Positions 44,992-53,678 of a DNA stretch of 64,000 nt are shown here, piece by piece. Both the position numbers and the translations under genes were made by a program. The notes under the pieces are model-generated. The model saw nothing but the letters and a program-made list of their open reading frames with translations, was not told where the DNA came from and did not search any database. Location: NCBI GenBank assembly GCA_910588825.1, contig CAJURF010000004.1, positions 1 to 64,000 on the forward strand, in the 5' to 3' direction. Source of the DNA: an uncultured Lachnospiraceae bacterium (lineage in GTDB: Bacteria > Bacillota > Clostridia > Lachnospirales > Lachnospiraceae). The first letter of the stretch is position 1. Each line of letters begins with the position of its first letter.

Positions 44992-45690
44992 TTACAAAAC
45001 TTCCATTTTATAACCCACTCCCCAGACGACCTTCAGATACCGTGGTTCCCTGGGGTTAATCTCAATCTTTTCACGGATATGGCGGATATGTACTGCCACT
45101 GTGCTCTCCGCGCCGATGGCATCTTCCTTCCAGATATACTCATATATCTGCGAAGTGGAAAACACCCGTCCCTTATTCTTAATCAGCAGCAAAAGAATCT
45201 GATACTTAATGGGCGTCATGCGGATCATCTGCCCGTCTAGGGTAACCTCCTTTCTCTCATCGTCCACCACCAGGCCTCCTGTCTCATATATGCCGATTCT
45301 TCCCAGCTCCGGGCTTGCCCCCAGCCTGGTATACCTTCGCAGCTGTGATTTCACCCGCGCTACCAGCTCCAGCGGATTAAAAGGTTTGGTCAGATAATCG
45401 TCCGCGCCGATATTCAGACCCAGGATCTTATCCGCATCCTCCGATTTTGCAGACAAAATAATAATCGGCACCGCATTCTGCTCCCGAATCTTCAGTGTGG
45501 CCCGTATTCCGTCCAGCCGGGGCATCATAATATCCATGATAATCAGCTGTACCCTCTTCTCCTGCAGGACTTTCAAAGCTTCCAGACCGTCATGGGCCTG
45601 ATACACTTCATATCCCTCCTGGGAAAGATAGATTTCTATGGCCTGCACAATCTCCTGGTCATCGTCACACACCAGAATCCCCTCCATCAT
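44992..45690 (-). CDS. OmpR-family response regulator
   Basis: Partner of the 894-aa kinase, 232 aa. Receiver domain with DDD at residues 9-11, phospho-acceptor Asp53 in QLIIMDIMMP, and Lys in DDYLTKPFNP; winged-helix output domain with MTPIKYQILLLLIKNKGRVFS and VAVHIRHIREKIE. GAGGGGGA lies before the ATG at 45690; 24 upstream codons are open but unlike the family. In the upstream region TCTTAAG and TCTTAAA stand 11 bases apart (about 45778-45796), the direct-repeat spacing used by OmpR-type regulators, so autoregulation is likely. Confidence 0.92.
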   Translation of the reverse strand: MMEGILVCDDDQEIVQAIEIYLSQEGYEVYQAHDGLEALKVLQEKRVQLIIMDIMMPRLDGIRATLKIREQNAVPIIILSAKSEDADKILGLNIGADDYLTKPFNPLELVARVKSQLRRYTRLGASPELGRIGIYETGGLVVDDERKEVTLDGQMIRMTPIKYQILLLLIKNKGRVFSTSQIYEYIWKEDAIGAESTVAVHIRHIREKIEINPREPRYLKVVWGVGYKMEVL

Positions 45691-45777
45691 AAGCTCCCCC
45701 TCTCTGTCGCTGTCTTTCTGACTGTTTCTGCATCCATCATACACATTCTTTTTTAAATACATGGTTGGAATTTATTT

Positions 45778-45796
45778 AAGACTTTCTTAAGATTAT
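45778..45796 (-). promoter_or_regulatory. Direct repeat, possible response-regulator binding site
   Basis: On the minus strand TCTTAAGAAAG is followed directly by TCTTAAA, an 11-base period that matches tandem binding of OmpR/PhoB-type dimers on one face of DNA. It lies about 90-105 bases before the regulator's start. Confidence 0.45.
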
Positions 45797-45804
45797 CACG
45801 TTTT

Positions 45805-45857
45805 TGGAAAAAAGAAAAGAACCCCGGAAAATTCAACTTTGTTCCGAGATTCTTATA
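45805..45857 (-). terminator. Terminator after the HAD hydrolase gene
   Basis: On the minus strand AAGAATCTCGGAA pairs with TTCCGGGGTTCTT (two G-U pairs in RNA), followed by TTCTTTTTTCC. It is 28 bases beyond the HAD gene stop. Confidence 0.75.
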
Positions 45858-45884
45858 AAGGCCTGCAGTGTGCTTTTTCACCGC

Positions 45885-46613
45885 TCATAATCCACTCTGG
45901 CAGGTATTTAAAATATAGTCCAATAACTGGGAAAAACTCCCCTTAGGATATTTTGACAAATCCTTATTCTCCCTGTTAATCAGACAGTCTGTCATCAGAA
46001 ACACCTGCATCCCCACAGTCTCTGCTGTCATATCATCTCTCACATCATTGCCCGCCATCAGGCATTCTTCCGGCTGGACTCCCAGTTTCTGTGAGATCTC
46101 TCTATAATAATCCGGGTTGGGTTTACAGTATTTTGTGTTCTCATATGTAGTGCGAAGGACAAATTCTTCCGGCTCAATTCCCGCCCAGCGGATGCGGGCT
46201 TCAATAGCCTCCGCAGGAAAAATAGGGTTGGTGGCCAGCACCAGCCGATACCCTGCGTCTTTCAGCTTCCTCACCGCCTGCGCCGCCTGGGGATTGTAAC
46301 CGCAGAACTCCCTGGTCCGCATAAATTCATTACTGTAAAAGTCATCAAAGACTCCTTTGTCTTTTTTAGTCTTTTCCTCCCCGTACACTGCTGAAAACAC
46401 TTTCCAGAAAGCCTGCTCATTCCATTGGCTTCCGTCGTTTTTCACCATGGCCGCAGTTCCGTCCCACACGGTCTTTGTGAACTGTTCCGGTTCATAGCCA
46501 TAAGGGGCAAACTTTCTCACCAGCTCACGAAAATAGCCTTTTGTGAAATTATCCTGGTCCATAGGAAGCAGGGTTCCGTCCATATCAAACAAAATTGTTG
46601 TTATCATTGTCAT
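45885..46613 (-). CDS. HAD family hydrolase
   Basis: 242-aa HAD-superfamily phosphatase. Motif I ILFDMDGTLLPMDQ with both aspartates, motif II VLATNPIF, motif III lysine in TKYCKPNPDYY and motif IV MAGNDVRDDMTA, with a helical C1 cap between motifs I and II. The substrate, presumably a small phosphorylated metabolite, cannot be deduced. ATG has AAGGAA upstream. Monocistronic. Confidence 0.88.
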   Translation of the reverse strand: MTMITTILFDMDGTLLPMDQDNFTKGYFRELVRKFAPYGYEPEQFTKTVWDGTAAMVKNDGSQWNEQAFWKVFSAVYGEEKTKKDKGVFDDFYSNEFMRTREFCGYNPQAAQAVRKLKDAGYRLVLATNPIFPAEAIEARIRWAGIEPEEFVLRTTYENTKYCKPNPDYYREISQKLGVQPEECLMAGNDVRDDMTAETVGMQVFLMTDCLINRENKDLSKYPKGSFSQLLDYILNTCQSGL

Positions 46614-46727
46614 CTAATCGTTCCTTTCAGCCGTCGTCCAGCGTAATTTTTTGTATATCATACCACAATATTAAAATGATTTCTAGCAGCGTAAGCCGCA
46701 ATAAGCCGCCAGACCCGGAATTTCATA

Positions 46728-46756
46728 TTGAATTTTAACAGGTGAAATGCGATAAT
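46728..46756 (+). promoter_or_regulatory. Promoter of the YheO-like regulator
   Basis: TTGAAT (46728-46733), 17 bases, GATAAT (46751-46756), about 100 bases before the start codon. Nothing else is seen between the divergent HAD and regulator genes. Confidence 0.55.
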
Positions 46757-46860
46757 GTATTTATTGTCACTGTTTACTCCAGCCTTAGGGAACTTTAAAG
46801 ATGGCATAGGTTATTTACATACAGTTCCTGACACGCTTCACAATGAAATGGGGAATTTAT

Positions 46861-47550
46861 ATGAATAAACATATTCTTCAGCAATATACTGTTATTGTTG
46901 ATTTTCTCGGTAAAACTCTGGGCCCGGATTACGAGGTCGTCCTCCAGGACCTGGACCCGAAACATCAGGCGATCGTGGCAATCGCCAACGGTCATGTCAG
47001 CGGACGGACTGTGGGAAGCCCCCTGACAAACACAGCTCTGCACCTGCTCTCCTCCAAAATATACGAAACCCACGATTTCCTGTGCAACTACAAAGGTGTT
47101 GCTGCCAACGGCCATGTTCTGCGGTCCTCAACCATGATGATAAAAGATGAAAACAATGAACCTGTGGGATTTCTGTGTATCAATTACGACGACAGCCGCT
47201 TCATGGAGCTCCACCAGAAACTCCTGTCCACCATACACCCAGAGTCCTTCTTAGAACAGGCGCCCATCGACCAGCAGCCCGCTGCTGCCGCCGAACAGCC
47301 TGCCGCCATGCCCATGACAGAGAGCTTTCCCACAGACATCACATTGCTTATGCAGAAAATTTTCGATGATGTCACCAAAGACCTTGCCACACCCATCACC
47401 CGTCTGAATCAGTATGAGCGCAAAGATATCGTGCAGAAATTAAATGACCAGGGACTGTTTCAGTTAAAAGGCGCGATCTCCTTTGTGGCCAGGCAGTTCT
47501 CCTGCTCTACGGCTACTGTGTACCGGTATTTAAGTGAGATTAACGGTTGA
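46861..47550 (+). CDS. YheO-like PAS/HTH transcriptional regulator
   Basis: 229-aa regulator. The N-terminal half is a YheO-like PAS domain (LGPDYEVVLQDLDPKHQAIVAIANGHVSG, VLRSSTMMIKDENNEPVGFLCINYD) and the C-terminal half carries a helix-turn-helix (LKGAISFVARQFSCSTATVYRYLSEI). An Ala/Pro-rich linker of about 25 residues separates them. The ATG at 46861 has GGGG seven bases upstream, better than the ATG at 46843. The AraC-type gene follows 22 bases later and is probably in the same transcript. Confidence 0.88.
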   Translation: MNKHILQQYTVIVDFLGKTLGPDYEVVLQDLDPKHQAIVAIANGHVSGRTVGSPLTNTALHLLSSKIYETHDFLCNYKGVAANGHVLRSSTMMIKDENNEPVGFLCINYDDSRFMELHQKLLSTIHPESFLEQAPIDQQPAAAAEQPAAMPMTESFPTDITLLMQKIFDDVTKDLATPITRLNQYERKDIVQKLNDQGLFQLKGAISFVARQFSCSTATVYRYLSEING

Positions 47551-47572
47551 AAAGCACAAAAGGGGGTATTCT

Positions 47573-48325
47573 ATGAGGTATCAGCGTGAATGGCTTCTTC
47601 TGGAAACAGAAGATGATATGGACGAAATAGAACACAGGCCGCCCACAGAAGAATTTTTGTTTTATCAGGCGGTGACCAACGGCGATGTGGAAGCCGTCCG
47701 GAAAAATTGTGAACAGGAACGGTTTTTGGACAGTGAGGGGGTTGGAACACTGTCCAGAAATCCTGTCACGAATTTAAAGTATCATTTCGTGATTACAACG
47801 GCAATGATTACCCGGCTGTGCAGGCAGAAAGGCATGGAACTGGAACAGGCTTTCCGGATGAGCGATTTCTATATTCAAAAACTGGATGATATCCATACCG
47901 TACAGGGCATCCGGAGCCTGCATGACGAAATGGTTTTGGATTATGCTGAAAAGATGCGCAGACTCTGCCAGAGCGACACAACCTCCCGTCACATCAGTGC
48001 CTGCAGGGAGTACATTTATTCCCATATCAAAGAGCGGATTACGGTGGAAGACCTGGCAGATACACTGGGTGTATCTGCCAGCTATCTGTCCCGGCTGTTC
48101 AAGAAAGAAACCGGAGATTCTGTCAGCGGGTATATACGCAGACAGAAGATCGATATGGCAAAAAATCTGCTTCAGTACAGCGATTATTCCATGATTGATA
48201 TCGCCAACCGCCTGTCTTTTTCTTCCCAAAGCCATTTTATCCAGCAATTCCGCGAATACGAGGGCATGACGCCGAAGAAGTACCGGGATTTGTATCACAC
48301 CATTCAGTGGGACATTATAGAATAA
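47573..48325 (+). CDS. AraC-family transcriptional regulator
   Basis: 250-aa regulator. The N-terminal 145 residues are of a type seen in many clostridial sugar regulators (EFLFYQAVTNGDVEAVRKN, GVGTLSRNPVTNLKYHFVITTAMITRLC); the C-terminal AraC domain has two helix-turn-helix units (VEDLADTLGVSASYLSRLFK and MIDIANRLSFSSQSHFIQQF) and ends in the signature GMTPKKYRDL. GGGGG lies before the ATG at 47573. Its stop overlaps the convergent GH94 gene by eleven bases. It is the most likely local regulator of the glucan utilisation genes. Confidence 0.92.
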   Translation: MRYQREWLLLETEDDMDEIEHRPPTEEFLFYQAVTNGDVEAVRKNCEQERFLDSEGVGTLSRNPVTNLKYHFVITTAMITRLCRQKGMELEQAFRMSDFYIQKLDDIHTVQGIRSLHDEMVLDYAEKMRRLCQSDTTSRHISACREYIYSHIKERITVEDLADTLGVSASYLSRLFKKETGDSVSGYIRRQKIDMAKNLLQYSDYSMIDIANRLSFSSQSHFIQQFREYEGMTPKKYRDLYHTIQWDIIE

Positions 48326-50726
48326 GCTGAATCTGATTTTCAGCGGCCAGAAGGCTTTCGGGAATATAACTGCCGTCCACTTTTGTTCCATTTACTGTAA
48401 GTTTTTCACAACCCGACTCCCTCCCATGGGGGTTATCAACGATAATGTGCAGATACTTTCCGCGGAAACTTTTCTCTATTTCCAGATGTGTCCATTCCCT
48501 GGGAATAGACGGAGAGACGGCGATTCCGTTCAGATCCGGGCGAAGACCCAGTATTCCCTCCACACATCCCACCATCATGGTAGAAGCAGTGCCTGTGAGC
48601 CAATGAACATGGGAACGTCCAGGATGCCTGCTGGCTCTCCCCTCTGTAAACTGCCCGTAGCAATAGGGTTCCAGGCGGCGGATCTGGGCCCTGTCATTCC
48701 ACGCGGCAGGGGCATTTTCCATAAAATAGGTAAATGCCCTCCCGCCGCGGCCGCATAAGGCTTCCGCCAAAACCAGCCACCCCTGGGACTGTGAGAAAAT
48801 CCCCGCGTTTTCTTTTGTTCCCTGATTATAGATCACCGCCAGAGCCCCGTCAAACGCATGGGCATGGTAGGGTGGATCCATGAGAAGGGCGCCATATTCT
48901 GTATTTAATCTTTCATAGACATTCTCAAGGACTGTCACAGCCTGCTCCGGGGAGGCAAGGCCGCTGATAACCGCCCAGCTCTGGGGATTTAACCACAGAT
49001 TCGCTTCCGGGTCGTCCGCCGCACCAATCCGCCCGCCCCTTTCTGTATATCCCCGGATAAAGCGGTCGTTGTCCCAGCACAGTTTCTGAATCAGTGTCCC
49101 GGTTTCTTCCAGCTTTTTCTCCAGATATTTCACATAATCCCCATCTTCCCTGTGCCCGGCAAATTTCTTCAGGATTGCCAATGCGTAATAGAACTGCATC
49201 GCTACGAAGGCAGATTCCCCATCCGCGCCCAAGCGCAGGCAGTCATTCCAATCGGCATAAAGTCCTGCGGGCATACCATGGGGCCCCAGATGATCGCAAG
49301 AAAATTTCACTGCCCGCTTCAGGTGCTCATAGACACTGCCTTTTCCTTTATCCGCGAACGGAATGACCTCATCCAGAAATTTTGTATTGCCGGTTTCGGC
49401 AATATATTTGTATACAGTGGGAAAGAGCCACAGGGCGTCGTCGGCGCGATAGGCGGGGTGGCCGGTTGCCTGTCTGTAGGAAGCGTCGTCTGGCGTATCC
49501 TCATGCCCCGGCGTATGGGTGAACTTCACAAGGGGAAGACCTCCTCCATTTGCCGCCTGTGCAGACAGCATAAACCGGAGCTTTTCTGCCGCCATCTCCG
49601 GCGCCAGATGAATAATCCCCTGAATATCCTGTACCGTGTCCCGGTAACCGTAACCGTTGCGCAATCCGCAGTAAATAAACGAGGCGGCCCGGGACCAGAT
49701 AAATGTCATAAAGCAGTTATAAGCATTCCAGGTGTTCACCATAGTGTTAAATTCCGGGCTGGGCGTGTTTACTTTCAGGCGGTCCAGTTTTTCATACCAG
49801 TATGTTTTCAGCTCCAAAAGCTCTTTCTCAACCGTTTCCTCCGGGTTTTTGTACCCCTCCAGGGCGGTATTTCCTTCTTTTGAGCCGCCGGTTCCAAGGA
49901 GAAAAACAACAGTTTTTGTTTCCTCCGGCATCAGCGTGACCCTGCAGGACAGCGCGCCGCAGGAATTCTCATTGTAACTGGCTGTGTTCCCCAGGCTCCC
50001 TGATATCACGCCCTGAGGATTGCCATATCCATGATATTTTCCCAGGAAATGTTCTTTTTCGCCGCACCAGGAGGACACTGCCGCCCCTTCCAGTCCAAAA
50101 AAGCGTTCGGTTACATTTTTCTTGTCCACCTGTTTATCTTCCGGAAGGGCATCCAGATTCCCATGAATCTGCTGGATAATCTGCCTTTTCTCAAACAATG
50201 TTCGGGAAATAAACAGTGAGTACTGCAGATTCACCTGATCCTGCTCATAATTGCCGTGATTGGTAAATTCGGCATAGCCGGTTAATGTGAGGCTTCTGGG
50301 AACAGAGGAATGATTGGCCACGGAAAGCGCCCACACCTCATACGACTTTCCCATGGGGACATAATAGACGGCTTCCGAAGCAATTTCGCTATAGACGGAA
50401 TCCATCCGGGTATAGCCCATGCCATGGCAGCATTTGCTCTTATAACTGCCCAGATCTTTACCCACCGGCTGCCAGGAAGCAGACCAGTAATCTTCTGATT
50501 CATTGTCTCGGATATAGAGGTATCGTCCAGGCTGATCAAAACTGTTGAATACATAACGGAGTATCCGCCCGTCCGCGCCTGACCGGGCAAAGCTGTAGCC
50601 TCCCCCGTTATTAGAAATAATCGCGCCATATTCCGGAGAACCCAGATAATTCACCCATGGCGCCGGGGTATCCGGCCGCTCAATGATATATTCCCGGTTT
50701 GCATCGTCAAAATATCCATATTTCAT
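48315..50726 (-). CDS. GH94 disaccharide phosphorylase (cellobiose/chitobiose type)
   Basis: Cytosolic inverting phosphorylase that splits a beta-linked disaccharide with phosphate into a sugar 1-phosphate and a free sugar. The 803-aa length and the N-terminal block MKYGYFDDANREYIIERPDT, APWVNYLGSPEYGAIIS, GGYSF are those of cellobiose and diacetylchitobiose phosphorylases. The catalytic aspartate is expected in LYADWNDCLRLG (Asp495), and the phosphate-binding end includes HPGRSHVHWLTGTAS. The N-terminus is closer, from memory, to the chitobiose branch, but specificity within GH94 cannot be fixed by eye. It lies 32 bases after the second phosphorylase gene, same operon. Confidence 0.88.
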   Translation of the reverse strand: MKYGYFDDANREYIIERPDTPAPWVNYLGSPEYGAIISNNGGGYSFARSGADGRILRYVFNSFDQPGRYLYIRDNESEDYWSASWQPVGKDLGSYKSKCCHGMGYTRMDSVYSEIASEAVYYVPMGKSYEVWALSVANHSSVPRSLTLTGYAEFTNHGNYEQDQVNLQYSLFISRTLFEKRQIIQQIHGNLDALPEDKQVDKKNVTERFFGLEGAAVSSWCGEKEHFLGKYHGYGNPQGVISGSLGNTASYNENSCGALSCRVTLMPEETKTVVFLLGTGGSKEGNTALEGYKNPEETVEKELLELKTYWYEKLDRLKVNTPSPEFNTMVNTWNAYNCFMTFIWSRAASFIYCGLRNGYGYRDTVQDIQGIIHLAPEMAAEKLRFMLSAQAANGGGLPLVKFTHTPGHEDTPDDASYRQATGHPAYRADDALWLFPTVYKYIAETGNTKFLDEVIPFADKGKGSVYEHLKRAVKFSCDHLGPHGMPAGLYADWNDCLRLGADGESAFVAMQFYYALAILKKFAGHREDGDYVKYLEKKLEETGTLIQKLCWDNDRFIRGYTERGGRIGAADDPEANLWLNPQSWAVISGLASPEQAVTVLENVYERLNTEYGALLMDPPYHAHAFDGALAVIYNQGTKENAGIFSQSQGWLVLAEALCGRGGRAFTYFMENAPAAWNDRAQIRRLEPYCYGQFTEGRASRHPGRSHVHWLTGTASTMMVGCVEGILGLRPDLNGIAVSPSIPREWTHLEIEKSFRGKYLHIIVDNPHGRESGCEKLTVNGTKVDGSYIPESLLAAENQIQLIL

Positions 50727-50758
50727 AAGTTCTTTCCTTTCATCATATTACAATCGTA

Positions 50759-53458
50759 TTACACTAAATCTATCACAACCTGGTGTCTTATGCCTGGCAA
50801 TGCAGTGAATGTCCTGCGGGGAAGCAGAACAGAAGAATCGTCATTGACAGCAAGCTCCTTCCCATCGCACACGGCAGAACCGATTTTGTAGGAGCCAAAG
50901 TCTCTGCCATTTTTGTTTTCATAGATAACCGTCAATTGCCTGTCTGCAAAAGATGTGCGGATGGAAGCCCTCCCTTCTTCATCGAACTGGCTGGCGAGAA
51001 GCTTTGGATAGAAAATAAGATCTCCCCCGTCTCCCCGGATGCCGAAAACTTCTATGATCATCGTCATCATAAACCAGCTTGCCGCTCCGGTGAGATATTG
51101 ATACATGCCCCGCCCATCAGAGCGGAAATATTCGGGAATTCCTGGATATATATGGCTGGTTTCAAAGTCCAGAGCCGTTTCGGCAAGTGTTTTCAGCGCT
51201 TTCCATCCCTCTTTCACATACCCCCTCCGGTAAAGAGCATTGGCATACATAACCGCCATATGGGAAAATACGGCACCGTTTTCTTTTTCGCCATAGGCAA
51301 ACCCAAACATGCGGCCCAGATCAAATTTCAGCTCCTGAAAATCTGTGTTCAGACGGTAACCGCCGATTTCTTTCCTGTAGAGATAGCGGTCGGCGCTTTT
51401 GATAATTTTTTCAACTTGAGCGTTTTCTGCCGTTTTGCTCATGATGGCAAAAACCTGTCCCGTCAGCATCATGCGGACGCGCCCCTCAAAAAATCCCTCC
51501 ACGGCCCGTCCATGATTATCATAATAGCTGTTGAACCAGCCTTCTCCGTCTTCCCCCTCAATCCATTCCTGGGTTCTGATATGTTCCATGAGCCAGTCCG
51601 CCTTTCGATCCAGATCTGCCGCCAGATCCAAAAGTGAAACACTGATGTGCCTGCCGCTGATATTGTGGCGGCACCGGGCTGCATAATCGGCAAGTATTCT
51701 TTGCTTTTGTACGGTATGGTGAAAACTTTCTGTGCCATTGTCCAGAAGAACCGAAATTTCTTCCAGAAGTTTTGCTGTATGAAACACTGAGCGGCTGTCC
51801 AGCAGACGGATCATCTTCGCAAGTTCTCTGAGATTACCGGCGTAGGCACAGGTGAACGCAACGCTTTCCCCATGTTCAGAAGCCATATCCAAGGCATCAT
51901 TCCAGTCAGCCCCCCGGAGCCGGCAGATATTATGCCCTCCTGTCTCGTAAAAAGCGGTCAGCTGTTGTATAAGCAGATGCTCCAGAATACTGCCCTCATA
52001 AATCTCATCATCTTTGGTCCGCTGCCGGTTTCCACAGCCGGGATTCCACAGCCTGTCCACATCTGTCCCCCGCATGGTCTGCATGTCTTTAAAATAGGAG
52101 ACTTTCTGATTCAGAATTTCCATATCTCCCGTTTGGTCTATATACAGTTTTGTGGTCATCAGCGGCCAGACTGCATGATCCATCCAGACCCGGGCAATCC
52201 CGTTTCTGTCTGCCAGGAAATTCCCGTCCCCGTCTCCGATTATGGTGGCATTGGTGCCGTCAATGCGGACCCCTCCGTAATTGGCAATGATCATCTCTCT
52301 CACGCTTTCCGGTTTCATCAGAAGCAGCGACAGGCAGTCCTGCCACAGATCTCTCCATCCCCGCCCGCCCCGGCCATAATCGTGGTGGGGAAGGAAAGAA
52401 CAGCCGAACAGCCGGCGCAGAAACGGCTGAAAGCAGATCCATTTCATCCAGTGGTCAAACTCCGAATCATTCGTATGAAAATAGACAGCTGTCTGATTCT
52501 GCCAGTAATCTTTTGTATCTTCAAAGGCCTTTTGCACTTTATCCCTGGTATGATATTTTTCCAAAATACGCAAAATATCTGCTTCCGTATCTTCTACACC
52601 CAGAAGTACGATGTATTCTGCTTTTTCACCAGGAGCCAGTAAAACCGGCGCAAAACGAAAAGCACCCATGGCTTCCTTTCCGTCTGCGCGGCTGAAAGCC
52701 GGACAGCCGGGATATTGTTCATATACGGCCCGGGGGCGGGTGAAAGTTCCCCCTTCCCCGATAAAGTCCTCCACAGAAGGATAAAAGCTCTCTGGCGCGC
52801 CGCCGTTTCCCGTGCATCCTGCCGCATAATAGATTTTCTGATTGGGGCGGTGGCCTTTTTCATCAAAAGACATGGCAGGGCAGACAAAGACTCCGTTTTT
52901 ATCCGTTTTTATCCGGTGAAGCATGGAAGTTACATTCCGATGGTCCCGTATATTATCCGCGCTGCGTCCATAAACGGGAACCGCTGCATAGGCTGTCAAT
53001 TCCTGCGGCGTCTCCCCCTGATTGCATACTGTCACAAACATAATTTCCACATTGTCATCTCTCGGAATGAAGGAGGTGACCGTAGATGTTAACTGGTAGA
53101 CTTTCGAAAAGCGCTTTAAGCTCTGCCACATAAATCCTGCCGTCAGCTGGCTTTCATCCTGCATTTGTGTGAATTTGTCACATTCCTGTTCCGCGGAAGA
53201 TCCCACAGCCGAATAGGCGCCTCCTTCCTTGTCCGCGAACCAGAAATTGCGGGTGGAACGGTTATTGTGAAGGTTTTCCGCACTTACTGGTTCCAGGAGG
53301 AAGGTTTCCTGGTCAATCTTAGAGTCCCCGCCAAAATTGGGTGTAACAGCGCTTTTTAACCCTGTTTCTGAAGCAAGGGGAAAGTATAAATAGCTGATAT
53401 TTTCCGGCTGTTTCAGACAAAAGCTGCCATGTTCATCTATGAATTCTATGTGATTCAA
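50759..53458 (-). CDS. GH94 beta-oligoglucan phosphorylase (SOGP-like)
   Basis: 899-aa phosphorylase. The core segments FLRRLFGCSFLPHHDYGRGG, RGWRDLWQDCLSLLLMKPES, GGVRIDGTNATIIGDGDG and RLRGADWNDALDMASEHGES (catalytic Asp521) resemble the 1,2-beta-oligoglucan phosphorylase group of GH94 known from Listeria and Lachnoclostridium. It is shorter than those roughly 1100-aa enzymes at the N-terminus. The gene neighbours (sugar ABC transporter, GH3) match the beta-1,2-glucan cluster of Listeria, which supports sophoro-oligosaccharides as substrate; cellodextrin or laminari-oligosaccharides remain possible. First gene of the minus-strand operon, divergent from the transporter genes. Confidence 0.8.
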   Translation of the reverse strand: MNHIEFIDEHGSFCLKQPENISYLYFPLASETGLKSAVTPNFGGDSKIDQETFLLEPVSAENLHNNRSTRNFWFADKEGGAYSAVGSSAEQECDKFTQMQDESQLTAGFMWQSLKRFSKVYQLTSTVTSFIPRDDNVEIMFVTVCNQGETPQELTAYAAVPVYGRSADNIRDHRNVTSMLHRIKTDKNGVFVCPAMSFDEKGHRPNQKIYYAAGCTGNGGAPESFYPSVEDFIGEGGTFTRPRAVYEQYPGCPAFSRADGKEAMGAFRFAPVLLAPGEKAEYIVLLGVEDTEADILRILEKYHTRDKVQKAFEDTKDYWQNQTAVYFHTNDSEFDHWMKWICFQPFLRRLFGCSFLPHHDYGRGGRGWRDLWQDCLSLLLMKPESVREMIIANYGGVRIDGTNATIIGDGDGNFLADRNGIARVWMDHAVWPLMTTKLYIDQTGDMEILNQKVSYFKDMQTMRGTDVDRLWNPGCGNRQRTKDDEIYEGSILEHLLIQQLTAFYETGGHNICRLRGADWNDALDMASEHGESVAFTCAYAGNLRELAKMIRLLDSRSVFHTAKLLEEISVLLDNGTESFHHTVQKQRILADYAARCRHNISGRHISVSLLDLAADLDRKADWLMEHIRTQEWIEGEDGEGWFNSYYDNHGRAVEGFFEGRVRMMLTGQVFAIMSKTAENAQVEKIIKSADRYLYRKEIGGYRLNTDFQELKFDLGRMFGFAYGEKENGAVFSHMAVMYANALYRRGYVKEGWKALKTLAETALDFETSHIYPGIPEYFRSDGRGMYQYLTGAASWFMMTMIIEVFGIRGDGGDLIFYPKLLASQFDEEGRASIRTSFADRQLTVIYENKNGRDFGSYKIGSAVCDGKELAVNDDSSVLLPRRTFTALPGIRHQVVIDLV

Positions 53459-53588
53459 TTTTTATACACCTTTCTCATTTTTTATACCTGATGATATAAA
53501 AAACCCGGAATAAAAAAAATAAAAACCGTGTGAAAAATATCAAAATCATGACCTAAAATAATCAGAAATAAAAAAACGCATCATGAAT

Positions 53589-53633
53589 TTGACATTTTGT
53601 TAAAATCTTTAATATAACCGGGAAATCATTTCC
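53589..53633 (+). promoter_or_regulatory. Promoter and small dyad before the sugar transporter operon
   Basis: TTGACA (53589-53594), 18 bases, TATAAC (53613-53618). GGAAATCATTTCC (53621-53633), a 13-base palindrome, lies directly at the expected transcription start and is a good operator candidate. The region 53459-53588 is very AT-rich and should also hold the promoter of the divergent phosphorylase operon. Confidence 0.65.
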
Positions 53634-53678
53634 GCTATAATTTTTTTATCGAAAATTTATATAAAGGAGGTATTGCAA

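Noticed and set aside
53459..53588. A-rich tract as possible replication or attachment site
   Set aside because: AT richness alone; no DnaA boxes, iterons or direct repeats flanking a tRNA.
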